From an uncultured Paenibacillaceae bacterium (GTDB lineage Bacteria; Bacillota; Bacilli; Aneurinibacillales; Aneurinibacillaceae), in contig CAMLDI010000014.1 in assembly GCA_946478845.1 (NCBI GenBank), positions 1-64,000 of the forward strand: a stretch of DNA of 64,000 nt. The letters are read 5' to 3'. How positions within the stretch are numbered: the first letter of the stretch is position 1; every line of letters begins with the position of its first letter. The position numbers and the translations under genes are program-made. The notes beneath the pieces are model-generated. The model saw only the letters and a list, made by a program, of their open reading frames with translations, had not been told where the DNA came from and did no database searches. Shown here piece after piece: positions 26,670 through 35,474 of the stretch.

Positions 26670-26715
26670 GATTTAGTATGAAATACGCTACTAATTTCAC
26701 AGAAAGGGAAGTGAT

Positions 26716-27573
26716 ATGGTGTTCGAGTATGATAGTACCCTCTCTTTAGAGTTTGAGGAATCTTCATCCGTTAAGAAGAATGGTTATTGTATTAAAGATA
26801 TTTCATATTTAAGTCCTTATGGTGGAAGAGTTCATGCATATTTGGTTATTCCAGATACAGATGGACCTTTTCCAGCCATTGTTTTTATGCATCATGGCAA
26901 CGGTAGTCGGAAGACGTTTTTAGTAGAAGCTGAGAGCTTAGCTTCGCAAGGTGTAATTTCTCTTTTAATTGATTCCCCTTTTGTGAATAACAGGGTACCG
27001 GAGGATTTATCTGAAGAACAGAAATTATCCTTTATAGTAGAGACGGTAACTGATATCCGTAAATATACGCAAACAATTGTTGATATTCAAAGAGGAATTG
27101 ATCTTTTATCTAGTTTTGAATTTGTTGATTTAAATAGGATAGCTTATGTGGGCCATAGTTTTGGAGCTACCTGGGGTGGGGTTCTTGCTGGAATAGAAAA
27201 ACGTATTAAAACTTACGTTCTTATGGCAGGCTTTTCAAGTGTGTCTGAGTGGCATAGAACTAGTGAACATCCTTCAGCAATCTTCATTCGCAGTCATTTA
27301 TCCAGGGAGCGTTTTGAACATTTTGTATCTAAACTAGAGTCTGTAGATGCAGTTCATTATATTAAAAATGTTTCACCTTCAACAACTGTACTTTTCCAAT
27401 TTGTTTATGATGATGAATTTGTATCGAAGTTTCAAGCAGAAACATTTTATTCTGTTACAGTTTCGCCAAAGGAGATTCTCTGGTATAGGACGGATCATCT
27501 TTTTACGGATTGCGATAAAGCCTATCAGGATCGAAGGAAATGGATTATGAAAGAGTTTTTTAATGAATACTGA
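26716..27573 (+). CDS. Alpha/beta hydrolase (dienelactone hydrolase-like)
   Basis: 285 residues with the alpha/beta hydrolase fold: oxyanion region FMHHGNGSRK (57-66), nucleophile elbow GHSFGATWGG with S148, an acid in YDDEF and H in RTDHLF near the end. It is probably an esterase or acyl hydrolase of the DLH/BAAT group; the substrate is not readable. No signal peptide, so cytoplasmic. Second gene of the TetR unit. Confidence 0.85.
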   Translation: MVFEYDSTLSLEFEESSSVKKNGYCIKDISYLSPYGGRVHAYLVIPDTDGPFPAIVFMHHGNGSRKTFLVEAESLASQGVISLLIDSPFVNNRVPEDLSEEQKLSFIVETVTDIRKYTQTIVDIQRGIDLLSSFEFVDLNRIAYVGHSFGATWGGVLAGIEKRIKTYVLMAGFSSVSEWHRTSEHPSAIFIRSHLSRERFEHFVSKLESVDAVHYIKNVSPSTTVLFQFVYDDEFVSKFQAETFYSVTVSPKEILWYRTDHLFTDCDKAYQDRRKWIMKEFFNEY

Positions 27574-27600
27574 ACATTTTTTATTAATGGGAAGTGTTAT

Positions 27601-27804
27601 TTGAATAAAAAACGTTGGGAGGTATTTGCCATTTTCTATTATGAAATTGTTTGTTTTAGTTGTAAAAGAAAATTTAGGGTATACGAAGGAACAATCGAAT
27701 ATAGGAGAGTTAAGGAAAATTCTGAAGGAAAATATTTTTGTGGACAGTGTAGTCATGATATACAACTAGAAGCTAGATTGAATTTTTTTAAAAGTATTTT
27801 ATAA
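27601..27804 (+). CDS. Small zinc-ribbon protein, DUF2197/YlaI-like
   Basis: 67 residues from a TTG start with GGGAAGTG upstream. Two Cys pairs (CFSCKRKF and CGQCSHDI, 28 residues apart) form a zinc ribbon, followed by a basic helix. The spacing and the Arg-rich middle (EYRRVKEN) resemble small YlaI-type proteins of Bacillus, of unknown role. An ATG start is lacking. Confidence 0.6.
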   Translation: MNKKRWEVFAIFYYEIVCFSCKRKFRVYEGTIEYRRVKENSEGKYFCGQCSHDIQLEARLNFFKSIL

Positions 27805-28099
27805 AATATAGAAATAATTCCATCAACAATGCTTATTTTTAGTTTTTATGTAAACGAAATTGTTTCATTGACAAAAACCAATTAGTGATGTCTTTGGCGT
27901 GAAATAATGAAACACATGAATGTTATTTTTTTTTGCCTTTTTTAGCATAGTTTTGGTGTGTTATGAATAAAATCGCTAATTTAGTGGTCTTTTTTATTTT
28001 CCAATAATTAACTAGTTAAATCAGAGTGGGTTAATAATTCTCTTCATTTTTTCATTATAAATAGGGGTTAAATTAAGGGTAACTAAGGTGGTGATCATA
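27805..28099. other. AT-rich gap before the copper/redox cassette
   Basis: No gene or clear box is seen. A ribosome site AAGGTGG (28085-28091) belongs to the response regulator. A promoter is likely but not clear. Confidence 0.3.
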
Positions 28100-28816
28100 A
28101 TGGAGCTAAAACAAATAAAAATACTCGTTGTTGATGATGAATGGAATATGCGTAACCTTATAAAAATGTATTTGGAAAGACAGGGTTGGTTGGTAATCGA
28201 GGCTAATGATGGCAAAGAAGCTCTTGAGAAATTAAATAAAGAATCTTTTGATCTTATGATTTTAGATATTATGATGCCTGAAATGGATGGATGGGAAGTT
28301 TGTTCCTATATAAGGGAAAAAGAGCAGAATGGAATTCCTATTTTGTTGTTAACAGCAAGGAATGAAACAAAGGATAAAGTGCAAGGATTCAATCTTGGTG
28401 CTGATGATTACCTAACAAAACCTTTTGAGATAGAAGAACTTGTTGCACGAATTAATGCTCTTTTACGGAGACACCGTTCATCTGAATCACAAGAAAAGAA
28501 AATAATGATTGGAGAAATTTCTATTTTACCCGACACACATGAGGTATTAGTTAATGATAAGGTTTCGATTTCCTTTACTCTAAAGGAATTTGATGTGGTT
28601 TTTACACTGGCTACGAACCCAAATAAAATTTTTTCCAGAAACGATCTCCTTGATAAGGTATGGGGATATGATTTTGAAGGGGATGCACGAACAGTAGATC
28701 AACATATAAAGAACATCCGGGAAAAATTTAAAAAAGCTGGTTGCTCCTTTAATCCTATTAAAACCGTTTGGGGGCTAGGATACCAAATTCAAAGGAAGAA
28801 TTATGAAAAAGCTTAA
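28100..28816 (+). CDS. OmpR-family response regulator
   Basis: 238 residues from the ATG at 28100 (AAGGTGG eight bases before). Receiver domain 1-120 with D12/D13, phospho-acceptor D56 (MILDIMMPEMDG), T85 and K107 (YLTKPF); winged-helix DNA-binding domain about 135-235 (FTLKEFDVV, DARTVDQHIKNIREK). All phosphorylation residues are intact. Its kinase gene, which starts inside its 3-prime end, is broken, so it must be unphosphorylated, cross-talk, or use acetyl phosphate. It stands at the head of the copper/redox gene set, which it may control (inference). Confidence 0.93.
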   Translation: MELKQIKILVVDDEWNMRNLIKMYLERQGWLVIEANDGKEALEKLNKESFDLMILDIMMPEMDGWEVCSYIREKEQNGIPILLLTARNETKDKVQGFNLGADDYLTKPFEIEELVARINALLRRHRSSESQEKKIMIGEISILPDTHEVLVNDKVSISFTLKEFDVVFTLATNPNKIFSRNDLLDKVWGYDFEGDARTVDQHIKNIREKFKKAGCSFNPIKTVWGLGYQIQRKNYEKA

Positions 28817-29783
28817 TAGTATTTCTGTTAAATTAGGTTTAGCTATTATTATGTTAATATTGGTCATTCTCTTTCCTTTAGGTTATGTGCTTGATAATGT
28901 ATTGAAAAACTATTTTTTCTCGAGAACTTATCAGGAATTAACCATTCAAGGTGAACGATTAGTGGATTTAATTACCAATAACAACGATATTGACGCTTCA
29001 AAGATGATTGTAAACACAATGAAGATTACAGATCATATCGTCTTCCTATTGGATTCATCTGGAGAAATTGTGGTGCAATCTAATACAGAGTTAAATATAA
29101 ATGAAGTTTTATTTACGAATGATTGGTTAGTATTGCAATCAGGTTCTTCCATTAACAAACAAATAACTAATACCAATTCCAACTATCTCCTTGTTGGGAA
29201 GCCAATAATCTATAACTCTAAATATTTTGGCTCCGTTTTAATTTTATCTTCAGCAGAAGAAATAAATCGTTCTATCTCTCAGGTAAAAAAGTTTATTTGG
29301 TTAACAGGTCTTGGGGCAATTTTCCTGGCTTTTGGATTTACTATCGTTGTTGTACGGAAATTTTCGGTTCCATTATTAGAAATGGAACAAGCAACTTAGA
29401 AATACAAATTGATAATGTCCCCCTTATGTTTTTGGATGGAAATCGAATTCAACAAGTTTTTATCAATTTATTAGATAATGCAATCCATTATACAAACAAT
29501 GGATTTATAACCTTGAAAGTAAAAAATGAAAAAACATTTATATATAGAGATAACAGATACTGGCATTGGAATACCCGAGGGAGAACTTCCTTTTATTTTT
29601 GACCGATTCCATCGTGTTGAAAAATCTAGATCAAGGGAATACGGAGGAACTGGATTAGGTTTAGCCATTGTTAAGAAGTTGGTTGAACTTCAAGGAGGAA
29701 AAATTAATGTATCTAGTCAGGTTGGTGTTGGTACAACATTTACATTAGAATTTCCAACAAATCTAGAGGAGAGATCGGAATGA
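28803..29783 (+). pseudogene. Sensor histidine kinase, internal deletion and frameshift
   Basis: Frame 1 (28803-29399) codes for an N-terminal helix, an extracellular sensor domain and a second helix, and stops in the HAMP region at MEQAT. Another frame continues with the ATPase N-box (NLEIQIDNVPLMFLDGNRIQ, INLLDNAIHYTNNG). After one more shift near 29525 the third frame gives the G boxes ([35 protein letters not shown]). The remainder of HAMP and the whole H-box dimerisation domain, about 100 residues, are missing. No phospho-accepting His remains, so no working kinase can be made. Confidence 0.85.
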
Positions 29784-29983
29784 AAAAGTTGGATTGGATT
29801 ATAGTCCTTATATTAATTGGTGCGGGCCTGTTTTGTCTTACAATGGCTTCTTCAGGATTGTTAATTGGCAAGTTTATATTTTCTTTTCATCACTTTTTTT
29901 CAATTTGCATTTGGATATCCGTTCCCATCATTGTTTTTAGTCTTATATATATCTTTTATGTAGTCTATTTAAAGAAAAAATAA
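29780..29983 (+). CDS. Small two-helix membrane protein
   Basis: 67 residues, two membrane segments (about 5-28 and 35-60) and a Lys-rich end, so both ends are likely inside. The ATG overlaps the stop of the kinase remnant (ATGA), which shows it belonged to the same operon. No family recognised. Confidence 0.7.
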   Translation: MKKLDWIIVLILIGAGLFCLTMASSGLLIGKFIFSFHHFFSICIWISVPIIVFSLIYIFYVVYLKKK

Positions 29984-30008
29984 AGAGGTGTGGGGACAAA
30001 ACAATAAT

Positions 30009-30047
30009 TAAAAGCCAAGCTGTTTGTTATTAACGGTTTGGCTTTTT
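30009..30047 (+). terminator. Terminator of the two-component operon
   Basis: AAAGCCAA (30011-30018) pairs with TTGGCTTT (30038-30045), followed by T. Confidence 0.75.
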
Positions 30048-30141
30048 GTGTTTTGAAATGTGTAATTTACCAGGAAAATTAATTTACTAGTATTCATATT
30101 GGAATTATAATAAATATAAATTTAGATGAGGAGTGAAAATA

Positions 30142-30597
30142 ATGTCTAATACTTCAACACTTGTAAAGGTTTCTGCTTCTGGTAAATGGATTTCGGGAGT
30201 TGAAACGGAGCTTTACGTTCGGGATTTTTCTTCATTTATCACTGATGAACCTGTGGTTTTAGGCGGAACAGATAAAGGGCCTAACCCCATGGAATATGTA
30301 GTAGGTGCATTTATTGGGTGTTATTCGGTAATGATATCCCTTATCTCCCAGGAATTAGAATTCTCTTATAATGGTATTGAATTTGAAACAGCAGGGATTA
30401 TTGATATTCGTGGATTAATGGGTGTTGAAGGAGTTTCTCCCCATTTCCAAAAAATCCGTTTAAACGTATATATTGAAACCCCTGAGAATGATGAAAGATT
30501 AGAACAACTTCAGGAATCGGTGGAAAAAAGATGCCCTGCTTTTAATCTGTTTAAAGATGCAGGAATCCCACTTGATGTTAAATGGGTTAGAAAATAG
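30142..30597 (+). CDS. OsmC-family peroxiredoxin-like protein
   Basis: 151 residues from the ATG at 30142 (GAGGAGTG upstream). The two family Cys are present: C60 in AFIGCYSV and C131 in EKRCPAF. OsmC/Ohr/YhfA proteins reduce organic hydroperoxides or carry sulfur acyl groups; the subtype is not clear. A strong terminator follows, so the gene is monocistronic. Confidence 0.85.
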   Translation: MSNTSTLVKVSASGKWISGVETELYVRDFSSFITDEPVVLGGTDKGPNPMEYVVGAFIGCYSVMISLISQELEFSYNGIEFETAGIIDIRGLMGVEGVSPHFQKIRLNVYIETPENDERLEQLQESVEKRCPAFNLFKDAGIPLDVKWVRK

Positions 30598-30646
30598 TAA
30601 AAGAGACAAAGGTTCGGTTTTTTCCGTTCCTTTGCCTCTTTTTTAT
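30598..30646 (+). terminator. Terminator after osmC-like gene
   Basis: AAAGAG-CAAAGG (30601-30613) pairs with CCTTTG-CTCTTT (30630-30642), then T-rich. Confidence 0.8.
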
Positions 30647-30736
30647 TTTCTAGCTGATTATGTTCATTCCATCATAATTTCATCAAATATTCGTTATATC
30701 ATGAAAAGTGTAAATAATACGCTTGGGGGTAAAAAA

Positions 30737-30841
30737 GTGTATAAGACGAAAACCTTAAAGGTTGTCACTGTCTTTCTCGTATTAGTTTTCATCCTTAGCG
30801 GTTCATATTTTTATTTCAAAATATCAATGGGGTTGTTTTAA
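30737..30841 (+). CDS. 34-residue single-helix membrane peptide
   Basis: GTG at 30737 with GGGGG six bases upstream; the product is a basic start (VYKTKTLK), one helix (about 9-25) and a short tail. An ATG twelve codons earlier is in frame but lacks a site. It is followed after 43 bases by the SHOCT protein and may be co-transcribed. Confidence 0.5.
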   Translation: MYKTKTLKVVTVFLVLVFILSGSYFYFKISMGLF

Positions 30842-30884
30842 GGAAAAAAATAGAAAACGCATATTTTAAGGAGGAATGATTATT

Positions 30885-31124
30885 ATGATGATGGGATATG
30901 GAATGGGATATGGAATGGGCTGGGTCGGGATGATATTACAGTTCGTAATATTAATTGCTATTGTTTATTTCCTCGTAAGTTTCTTAAGAAGGGCAGACTT
31001 TTTTGAAAACAAGGGGTCTTCTCGCTCTAATGATGCACAGGACATAATTCGAGAACGTTTCGCAAAAGGGGAAATAACAGAGGAAGAATATGACCGTATG
31101 TTAAAGGTTTTATTAAAGAAATAG
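30885..31124 (+). CDS. Small SHOCT-domain membrane protein
   Basis: About 79 residues. The Met/Gly/Tyr-rich start (MMMGYGMGYGMGW) is followed by one helix (about 15-35) and a C-terminal SHOCT motif (IIRERFAKGEITEEEYDRMLKVL). The ribosome site AAGGAGG is best spaced for the ATG at 30885. Such proteins are frequent next to copper and heavy-metal genes; the Met-rich start could bind Cu(I) (inference). Confidence 0.8.
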   Translation: MMMGYGMGYGMGWVGMILQFVILIAIVYFLVSFLRRADFFENKGSSRSNDAQDIIRERFAKGEITEEEYDRMLKVLLKK

Positions 31125-31181
31125 AATGCTAAATTCGAACTACCCCTTATCCAAAAAAAACGAAAATATAAATATTTATTT

Positions 31182-31227
31182 TAAGCAACCTGATTTCGGT
31201 TTCAAACCAATTCAGGTTGTTTATTTT
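31182..31227 (+). terminator. Terminator after SHOCT gene
   Basis: AAGCAACCTGA pairs with TCAGGTTGTTT, with an inner GGTTT/AAACC pairing. Confidence 0.8.
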
Positions 31228-31245
31228 ATGCAGATAGGAATATAT

Positions 31246-31286
31246 AGTAGCCGGCAATGAAGAATTTTCCGGCTACTTTTTTATTT
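31246..31286 (+). terminator. Second terminator before the oxidase gene
   Basis: AGTAGCCGG (31247-31255 region) pairs with CCGGCTACT (31269-31277), followed by TTTTTTATTTT. Two terminators in a row isolate the oxidase gene. Confidence 0.8.
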
Positions 31287-31371
31287 TGGAGGTTATTTCA
31301 TCATATTTCTATCAAATTTATCAGTTACATTAATCATATAACAAAACTAAGTTTAAATGGAGGTTAAACAA

Positions 31372-32865
31372 ATGAGTAAGAAAGTCAAAGTTCTTATTTC
31401 TATACTAACTGTTGTCGTCCTGTTAGCAGGCGCTGTATTTTTACTTCTAAGAAATACCTCATTGTTCCAGGCTGTAACTGGAAAGGAGCTTTCGAATATT
31501 AAAGTAGAAGGAAATAACGTTACTGTTGATTTGGTAGCGAAAGAAACAGAAACAGAGCTAGCTCCTGGAGTGAAAATGCCTGTATGGACATATAATGGTA
31601 CGGTTCCTGGTCAAGAAATTCGAGTAAAACAAGGTCAGGACATTACCGTTAACTTTAAAAATGAATTACCCGTGAATACAACCATTCACTGGCATGGTTA
31701 CCCTGTTCCTAATGATCAGGATGGCGTTCCAGGTTTAAACCAGGCAACAATTAAACCAGGAGAAACTTATACGTATAAGTTTAATGCGAAAATTCCAGGA
31801 ACCTATTGGTACCATCCTCATGAAGACAGTGCCAACCAGGTTGGTAAAGGGTTAACAGGTGCATTGATTGTTGAGAAAAATGATGAACAACAAAAAGCAG
31901 ATGAGGATTTAGTAGTAATGTTAAATGAATGGGTGAAGCCTATGGCCGGCATGGATCACTCTCACATGTCTGATATGGACCATTCACAAATGATGACTCA
32001 AGACACTTCAACTATGGACCATATGGCTATGTATAATTTATTTACCGTTAACGGAAAATCTGGTAGCTTAATCGATCCATTAAAAGTAAAAACAGGAGAA
32101 AAAGTTCGTCTACGGTTTATTAATGCAGGTTTCCAAACACGTTTAATGGATTTTGGCAATGTTTCATATAAAGTGGTATCCACTGACGGTCAGGATATTC
32201 AACAACCCGCTGAAGTGAAAGGAAAATTACTCCCCATTGGAGCAGGTGAACGGTATGATGTTGAGTTTACAGTTCCTTCAACAAGCTTTATGATTTATGA
32301 CCGGACAGATCGTCCAGCAGCAAAAGATATTAAGATTCCAGTAGAAAACAAAAAAAATAAAGAAGTTGACAAAGAAGTAGTGAATACAGAACAATTTGAT
32401 ATTACCCAATATGGTAATAGCAAAGCAGTAGCAGCAAGTAAATATAACAAAGAATATAAACTGGTCTTCGAAGATGTTGCTGACCCATCTGTTGATATGG
32501 GAATGAGATACACCATCAACGGAAAATCTTTCCCTAATGGACCTGAAATTACTGTAGATAATGGGGACGTAGTAAAAATCACTTATGAGAACAAGGGGAA
32601 AGCAGTTCACCCAATGCACATTCATGGTCACTTCTTTAAAGTGCTTACCAAAAACGGAAAGCCGGTTACTGATGGAATTTATAAAGATACCTTGTTAGTA
32701 GAGCCAAATGAAAAATTTGAAATTGAATTAAAGGCAGATAACCCGGGTAATTGGATGTACCATTGCCATGATCTTCACCATGCAGCCTCTGGTATGGCAG
32801 TAATGGTGAAATATAACGGATATACTCCTTCCTATAATGCAGATCCAAAAGCAGTGAAAGAATAG
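31372..32865 (+). CDS. Membrane-anchored multicopper oxidase
   Basis: 497 residues from the ATG at 31372 (GGAGG upstream), with an N-terminal membrane anchor (about 8-26), so it faces outward. All copper motifs are present: HWHG (H106, H108), YHPHE (H148, H150), HPMHIHGH (H413, H416, H418, H420) and HCHDLHHAASGM (H464, C465, H466, H470, M475). A Met/His-rich loop around 198-225 (MAGMDHSHMSDMDHSQMM) resembles the Cu(I) oxidase loop of CueO. It probably oxidises Cu(I) to Cu(II) at the cell surface for copper tolerance. Confidence 0.94.
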   Translation: MSKKVKVLISILTVVVLLAGAVFLLLRNTSLFQAVTGKELSNIKVEGNNVTVDLVAKETETELAPGVKMPVWTYNGTVPGQEIRVKQGQDITVNFKNELPVNTTIHWHGYPVPNDQDGVPGLNQATIKPGETYTYKFNAKIPGTYWYHPHEDSANQVGKGLTGALIVEKNDEQQKADEDLVVMLNEWVKPMAGMDHSHMSDMDHSQMMTQDTSTMDHMAMYNLFTVNGKSGSLIDPLKVKTGEKVRLRFINAGFQTRLMDFGNVSYKVVSTDGQDIQQPAEVKGKLLPIGAGERYDVEFTVPSTSFMIYDRTDRPAAKDIKIPVENKKNKEVDKEVVNTEQFDITQYGNSKAVAASKYNKEYKLVFEDVADPSVDMGMRYTINGKSFPNGPEITVDNGDVVKITYENKGKAVHPMHIHGHFFKVLTKNGKPVTDGIYKDTLLVEPNEKFEIELKADNPGNWMYHCHDLHHAASGMAVMVKYNGYTPSYNADPKAVKE

Positions 32866-32874
32866 GATAGATTT

Positions 32875-32912
32875 GAAAAGTACCTGTTTTAAATACAGGT
32901 ACTTTTCCCTTA
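32875..32912 (+). terminator. Terminator after multicopper oxidase
   Basis: GAAAAGTACCTGT (32875-32887) and ACAGGTACTTTTC (32895-32907) form a perfect 13-bp stem. Confidence 0.85.
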
Positions 32913-32935
32913 TTTATATAGAAGGGAAGGATAGG

Positions 32936-33463
32936 ATGAAAAAAAACTTAGTGCCTTTGTTTATTTTGATACTGTTGTTCGGTTTAGTTATTTATAAAAA
33001 TCAAATGAAAGAAAGTACACAAAGCGTTATGGAAAAGCCTGAGGTCGGATTTAAAGCACCTACCTTTACTTTAAAAGGATTGGATGGAAAAACCTACACT
33101 TTAAATGAGACAAAAAAACCTATCGTCCTTAATTTTTGGGCTTCTTGGTGTGGTCCCTGCAGAACAGAAGCACCTGAACTTGTTAGTTTAAATAACAAAT
33201 ACAAAGATAAGATTCAATTTTATGCAGTTAATATAACCAGCCAGGATAATATGAATGATATTAAGAGTTTTGTGAAGGAATTTAACTTTACATTGCCGGT
33301 ATTATTAGATGAAAAAGGGGTCGTAAGTAATCGTTATTTAATACAGGCAATTCCAACTACCTTCTTTATAAATGATAAAGGAGTAATTATTGATAAAGTA
33401 ATGGGTATAACTACACCAGCTGATTTTGAATCTAAAATAAATAAAGCAATTAAAAATAAATAA
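32936..33463 (+). CDS. TlpA/ResA-like thiol-disulfide oxidoreductase
   Basis: 175 residues from the ATG at 32936 (GAAGGGAAGG before). One N-terminal anchor (4-20), then a thioredoxin fold with WASWCGPCRTEAP (C72, C75) and cis-Pro in IPTTFF. An extracytoplasmic reductase, probably for cytochrome c or copper-protein cysteines. The broken gene at 34903-35260 is a second one of this type in opposite orientation. Confidence 0.9.
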   Translation: MKKNLVPLFILILLFGLVIYKNQMKESTQSVMEKPEVGFKAPTFTLKGLDGKTYTLNETKKPIVLNFWASWCGPCRTEAPELVSLNNKYKDKIQFYAVNITSQDNMNDIKSFVKEFNFTLPVLLDEKGVVSNRYLIQAIPTTFFINDKGVIIDKVMGITTPADFESKINKAIKNK

Positions 33464-33522
33464 GCCAAATAAAAAGGCATGGATAAAATCGATAAAATCC
33501 GCGCCTTTTTATTTGGCTTCCT
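33464..33522 (+). terminator. Terminator after the TlpA-like gene
   Basis: GCCAAATAAAAAGGC (33464-33478) and GCCTTTTTATTTGGC (33503-33517) are a perfect 15-bp inverted repeat, usable in both directions. Confidence 0.85.
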
Positions 33523-33608
33523 CATTTTATCTACATATTTTCGGATTAGAATAAAAAAGAAAGGAGAGGACACTCTCAATAGATTTAAAATGGAGAAGGT
33601 GAGAGACA

Positions 33609-34200
33609 TTGTATGAATTACTTAGTCAAATTAGTGCATGGATCAGCGGCCCCTTTAGTGGACTAGCTTATTCCACGAATTTTACAATTCCTACTTCCTT
33701 TCTATTAGGCTTTGTAGGTTCGGTTGCCCCTTGCCAAATCTCAGCTAATTTGGGTGCAGTCGCTTACTTCGGTAATCGTTACGTCCAACAAAAAACCTCC
33801 TGGTTTGAGATTCTCCTTTACTTATTAGGGAAAATTGCTTGGTCCGTTGTTTATTTTTATCGGCTTATTTTTGTTAGGATTCATCCATTTGCGAGGAACT
33901 GTCGGATTTAGCTTAATGGACAAGTTGAATATTATTTCAAAGAAAGTCGGAGGAAAAATCGGTAGTTTTATTATGGGAGTAGCTTTTTCTTTAGGTTTTT
34001 GTCCAACCATGTTTTGGCTATTTTTTGGGATTTTGATGCCCTTAACTTTAAAAACGTCAATGGGTATGCTTCTTCCACCTATTTTTGCAATTGGAACAGC
34101 AATCCCATTATTACTACTTATTGGGCTATTCTTAGGATTTGGTTTGGATCGAATGATTGTGAAAAAAGTGAAAAATTGGGGAGTGGAAAACATTTTATAA
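33609..34200 (+). pseudogene. SafE/CcdA-like membrane protein, internal deletion
   Basis: The N-terminal part (from TTG at 33609, GGTGAG upstream) reads TSFLLGFVGSVAPCQISANLG and runs into LLYLLGKI; the frame then changes and continues from about 33835 as LLGPLFIFIGLFLLGFIHLRG to the end. Both halves are typical of cytochrome c biogenesis / sulfite-exporter (SafE, DsbD-like) proteins, with APC and FCPTM pairs of Cys-Pro. The middle, about 40-50 residues including a helix, is missing. The product cannot be normal. Confidence 0.75.
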
Positions 34201-34213
34201 GGGAGAGAATATT

Positions 34214-34349
34214 ATGAATGGAAAGAAATTGTTAAGAAAATGCCAACCTCTAGGAGAAGGAAATAGAAGAAAAGATTCCAAAGATTTATGTTGACAATAA
34301 TCAATTGCCTCCCCAACAGGAGCCACAACATCAAATCCATCATAATTAG
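34214..34349 (+). pseudogene. Small frameshifted gene remnant
   Basis: GGGAGAG and ATG at 34214 give MNGKKLLRK and the frame soon stops. A second frame reads EEKIPKIYVDNNQLPPQQEP and ends at TAG 34347-34349. It looks like one small gene of about 45 residues with a frameshift. Family unknown. Confidence 0.4.
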
Positions 34350-34354
34350 GAAAG

Positions 34355-34390
34355 GAGCCCCTTGTGAATAATCACAAAGGGCTCTTATTA
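34355..34390. terminator. Shared bidirectional terminator
   Basis: GAGCCCCTTGTGA (34355-34367) pairs with TCACAAAGGGCTC (34372-34384) with one bulge; T-rich on both outer sides. It serves the plus-strand remnant and the minus-strand lipoprotein. Confidence 0.75.
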
Positions 34391-34408
34391 ATAATAGAAT
34401 TATCTGCT

Positions 34409-34903
34409 TTATTGAACGGGTAGAGGAGTAGGCGTTGGTTTTGCAAATCCTTCTTTGTACTTATTATCAATTGCTTTTCGAATCTCAAGAAAACTTTTCC
34501 CTAACTCCGTTTTCATATTCACAGATTCGGTAGCAATTTGTTGACAATTGTTGCAGGTAATAGCATGGGTATCCCATACAATACTCCCATTAGCTTTCTT
34601 TTCTTTTATAAAACAGTTTAAGTTACTTTTATGACCTACACTCTCCCCACAACCACAATAGCATGCAATGCTAGCAAGTAATTCTTGATTTTCTGCAGCA
34701 AGTTTATATATGTTACCAATGGATGGATCCACATTCTTTAAAAATGTAGGCAATTGATTTGGTCCAGAAGTAGTTTCTATTTGATCGCCGCCATTTTGAC
34801 CAGTAGTTATCTTATCAATTGATGAATTGGTGCTGCTTGTGGTACTGCAACCTGTAAGAATTACTAGAATCAATAGACCAAATAAAATAAATCCATTTTT
34901 CAT
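34409..34903 (-). CDS. PCYCGC-type lipoprotein
   Basis: 164 residues with a lipoprotein signal (ILTGC, lipid Cys19). The core motif ACYCGCG (C81, C83, C85) is followed by C97 and the pair C117/C120 (TCNNCQQ); this is the PCYCGC family of Bacilli, thought to bind metal or heme-pathway copper, function unproven. Pro-rich tail. It is the second gene of a minus-strand pair after the TlpA remnant, whose stop touches its start. Confidence 0.85.
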   Translation of the reverse strand: MKNGFILFGLLILVILTGCSTTSSTNSSIDKITTGQNGGDQIETTSGPNQLPTFLKNVDPSIGNIYKLAAENQELLASIACYCGCGESVGHKSNLNCFIKEKKANGSIVWDTHAITCNNCQQIATESVNMKTELGKSFLEIRKAIDNKYKEGFAKPTPTPLPVQ

Positions 34904-35260
34904 TATTTAACCCCCATTTGTTTTAAATTTTCCAGGATTACATCTCGGCTTATAGGTCCACCTATAACCTTTTTAGCAACCGTTCCGTCTGGTTTAATAA
35001 AATAAGTTGTAGGCAGGTTAATCACCTGATAAGCCTTAGAGATATCAAGTTTAGGATCCAATAGAATTGGAAAGGTTAATTTATATTGTTCGGCAAAACC
35101 TTTAACAGTTACTAGGGATTCACCGTTATTTACAGCTAAAACAATAATCTTATCAGAATACTCCTTACTTATTTGTTCAAGGGTTGGCATTTCCTCTCGA
35201 CAGGGGACACACCATGTTCCCCAAAAATTTAAAATAATTCCCTTTCCTTTTAAATTTCAT
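34903..35260 (-). pseudogene. TlpA-like thioredoxin, N-terminal part deleted
   Basis: From about 35257 downwards the frame reads NLKGKGIILNFWGTWCVPCR and goes on with a normal TlpA body (cis-Pro LPTTYF) to the end at 34903. The sequence before it is only a ribosome site (GAGGTG) and an ATG at 35260 in another frame, directly joined. The signal anchor and the first strands, about 50-60 residues, are missing and the frame is shifted. An internal ATG at 35190 lies after the CxxC motif, so a translated product would lack the active site. Confidence 0.75.
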
Positions 35261-35474
35261 ATAAATAATCACCTCAATGAATCGTAATTTTAGGGTTATT
35301 CTAACTTTAAATTGAAATTGTGATGAAAATATAAAGAAATACAAGAATCGTTTTGGGGCGATAGTTCTCCCCATTTTTTTATGTCTTTTTAAACCCATCA
35401 CAAATTCTACATTTTTTTAATTTATACTCCTTAATTGGATTGGTCTTTATTCATCTAATTAAAGGGGAATTCCT

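Noticed and set aside
28803..29783. Three separate genes in the sensor kinase region
   Set aside because: The three frames are consecutive parts of one kinase (sensor, N-box, G-boxes) without starts of their own, so one broken gene is the simpler reading.
35177..35401. Minus-strand 74-codon frame upstream of the TlpA remnant
   Set aside because: It reads the TlpA CxxC region in a wrong frame and has no homology pattern; only its ATG/ribosome site at 35260 is likely original.
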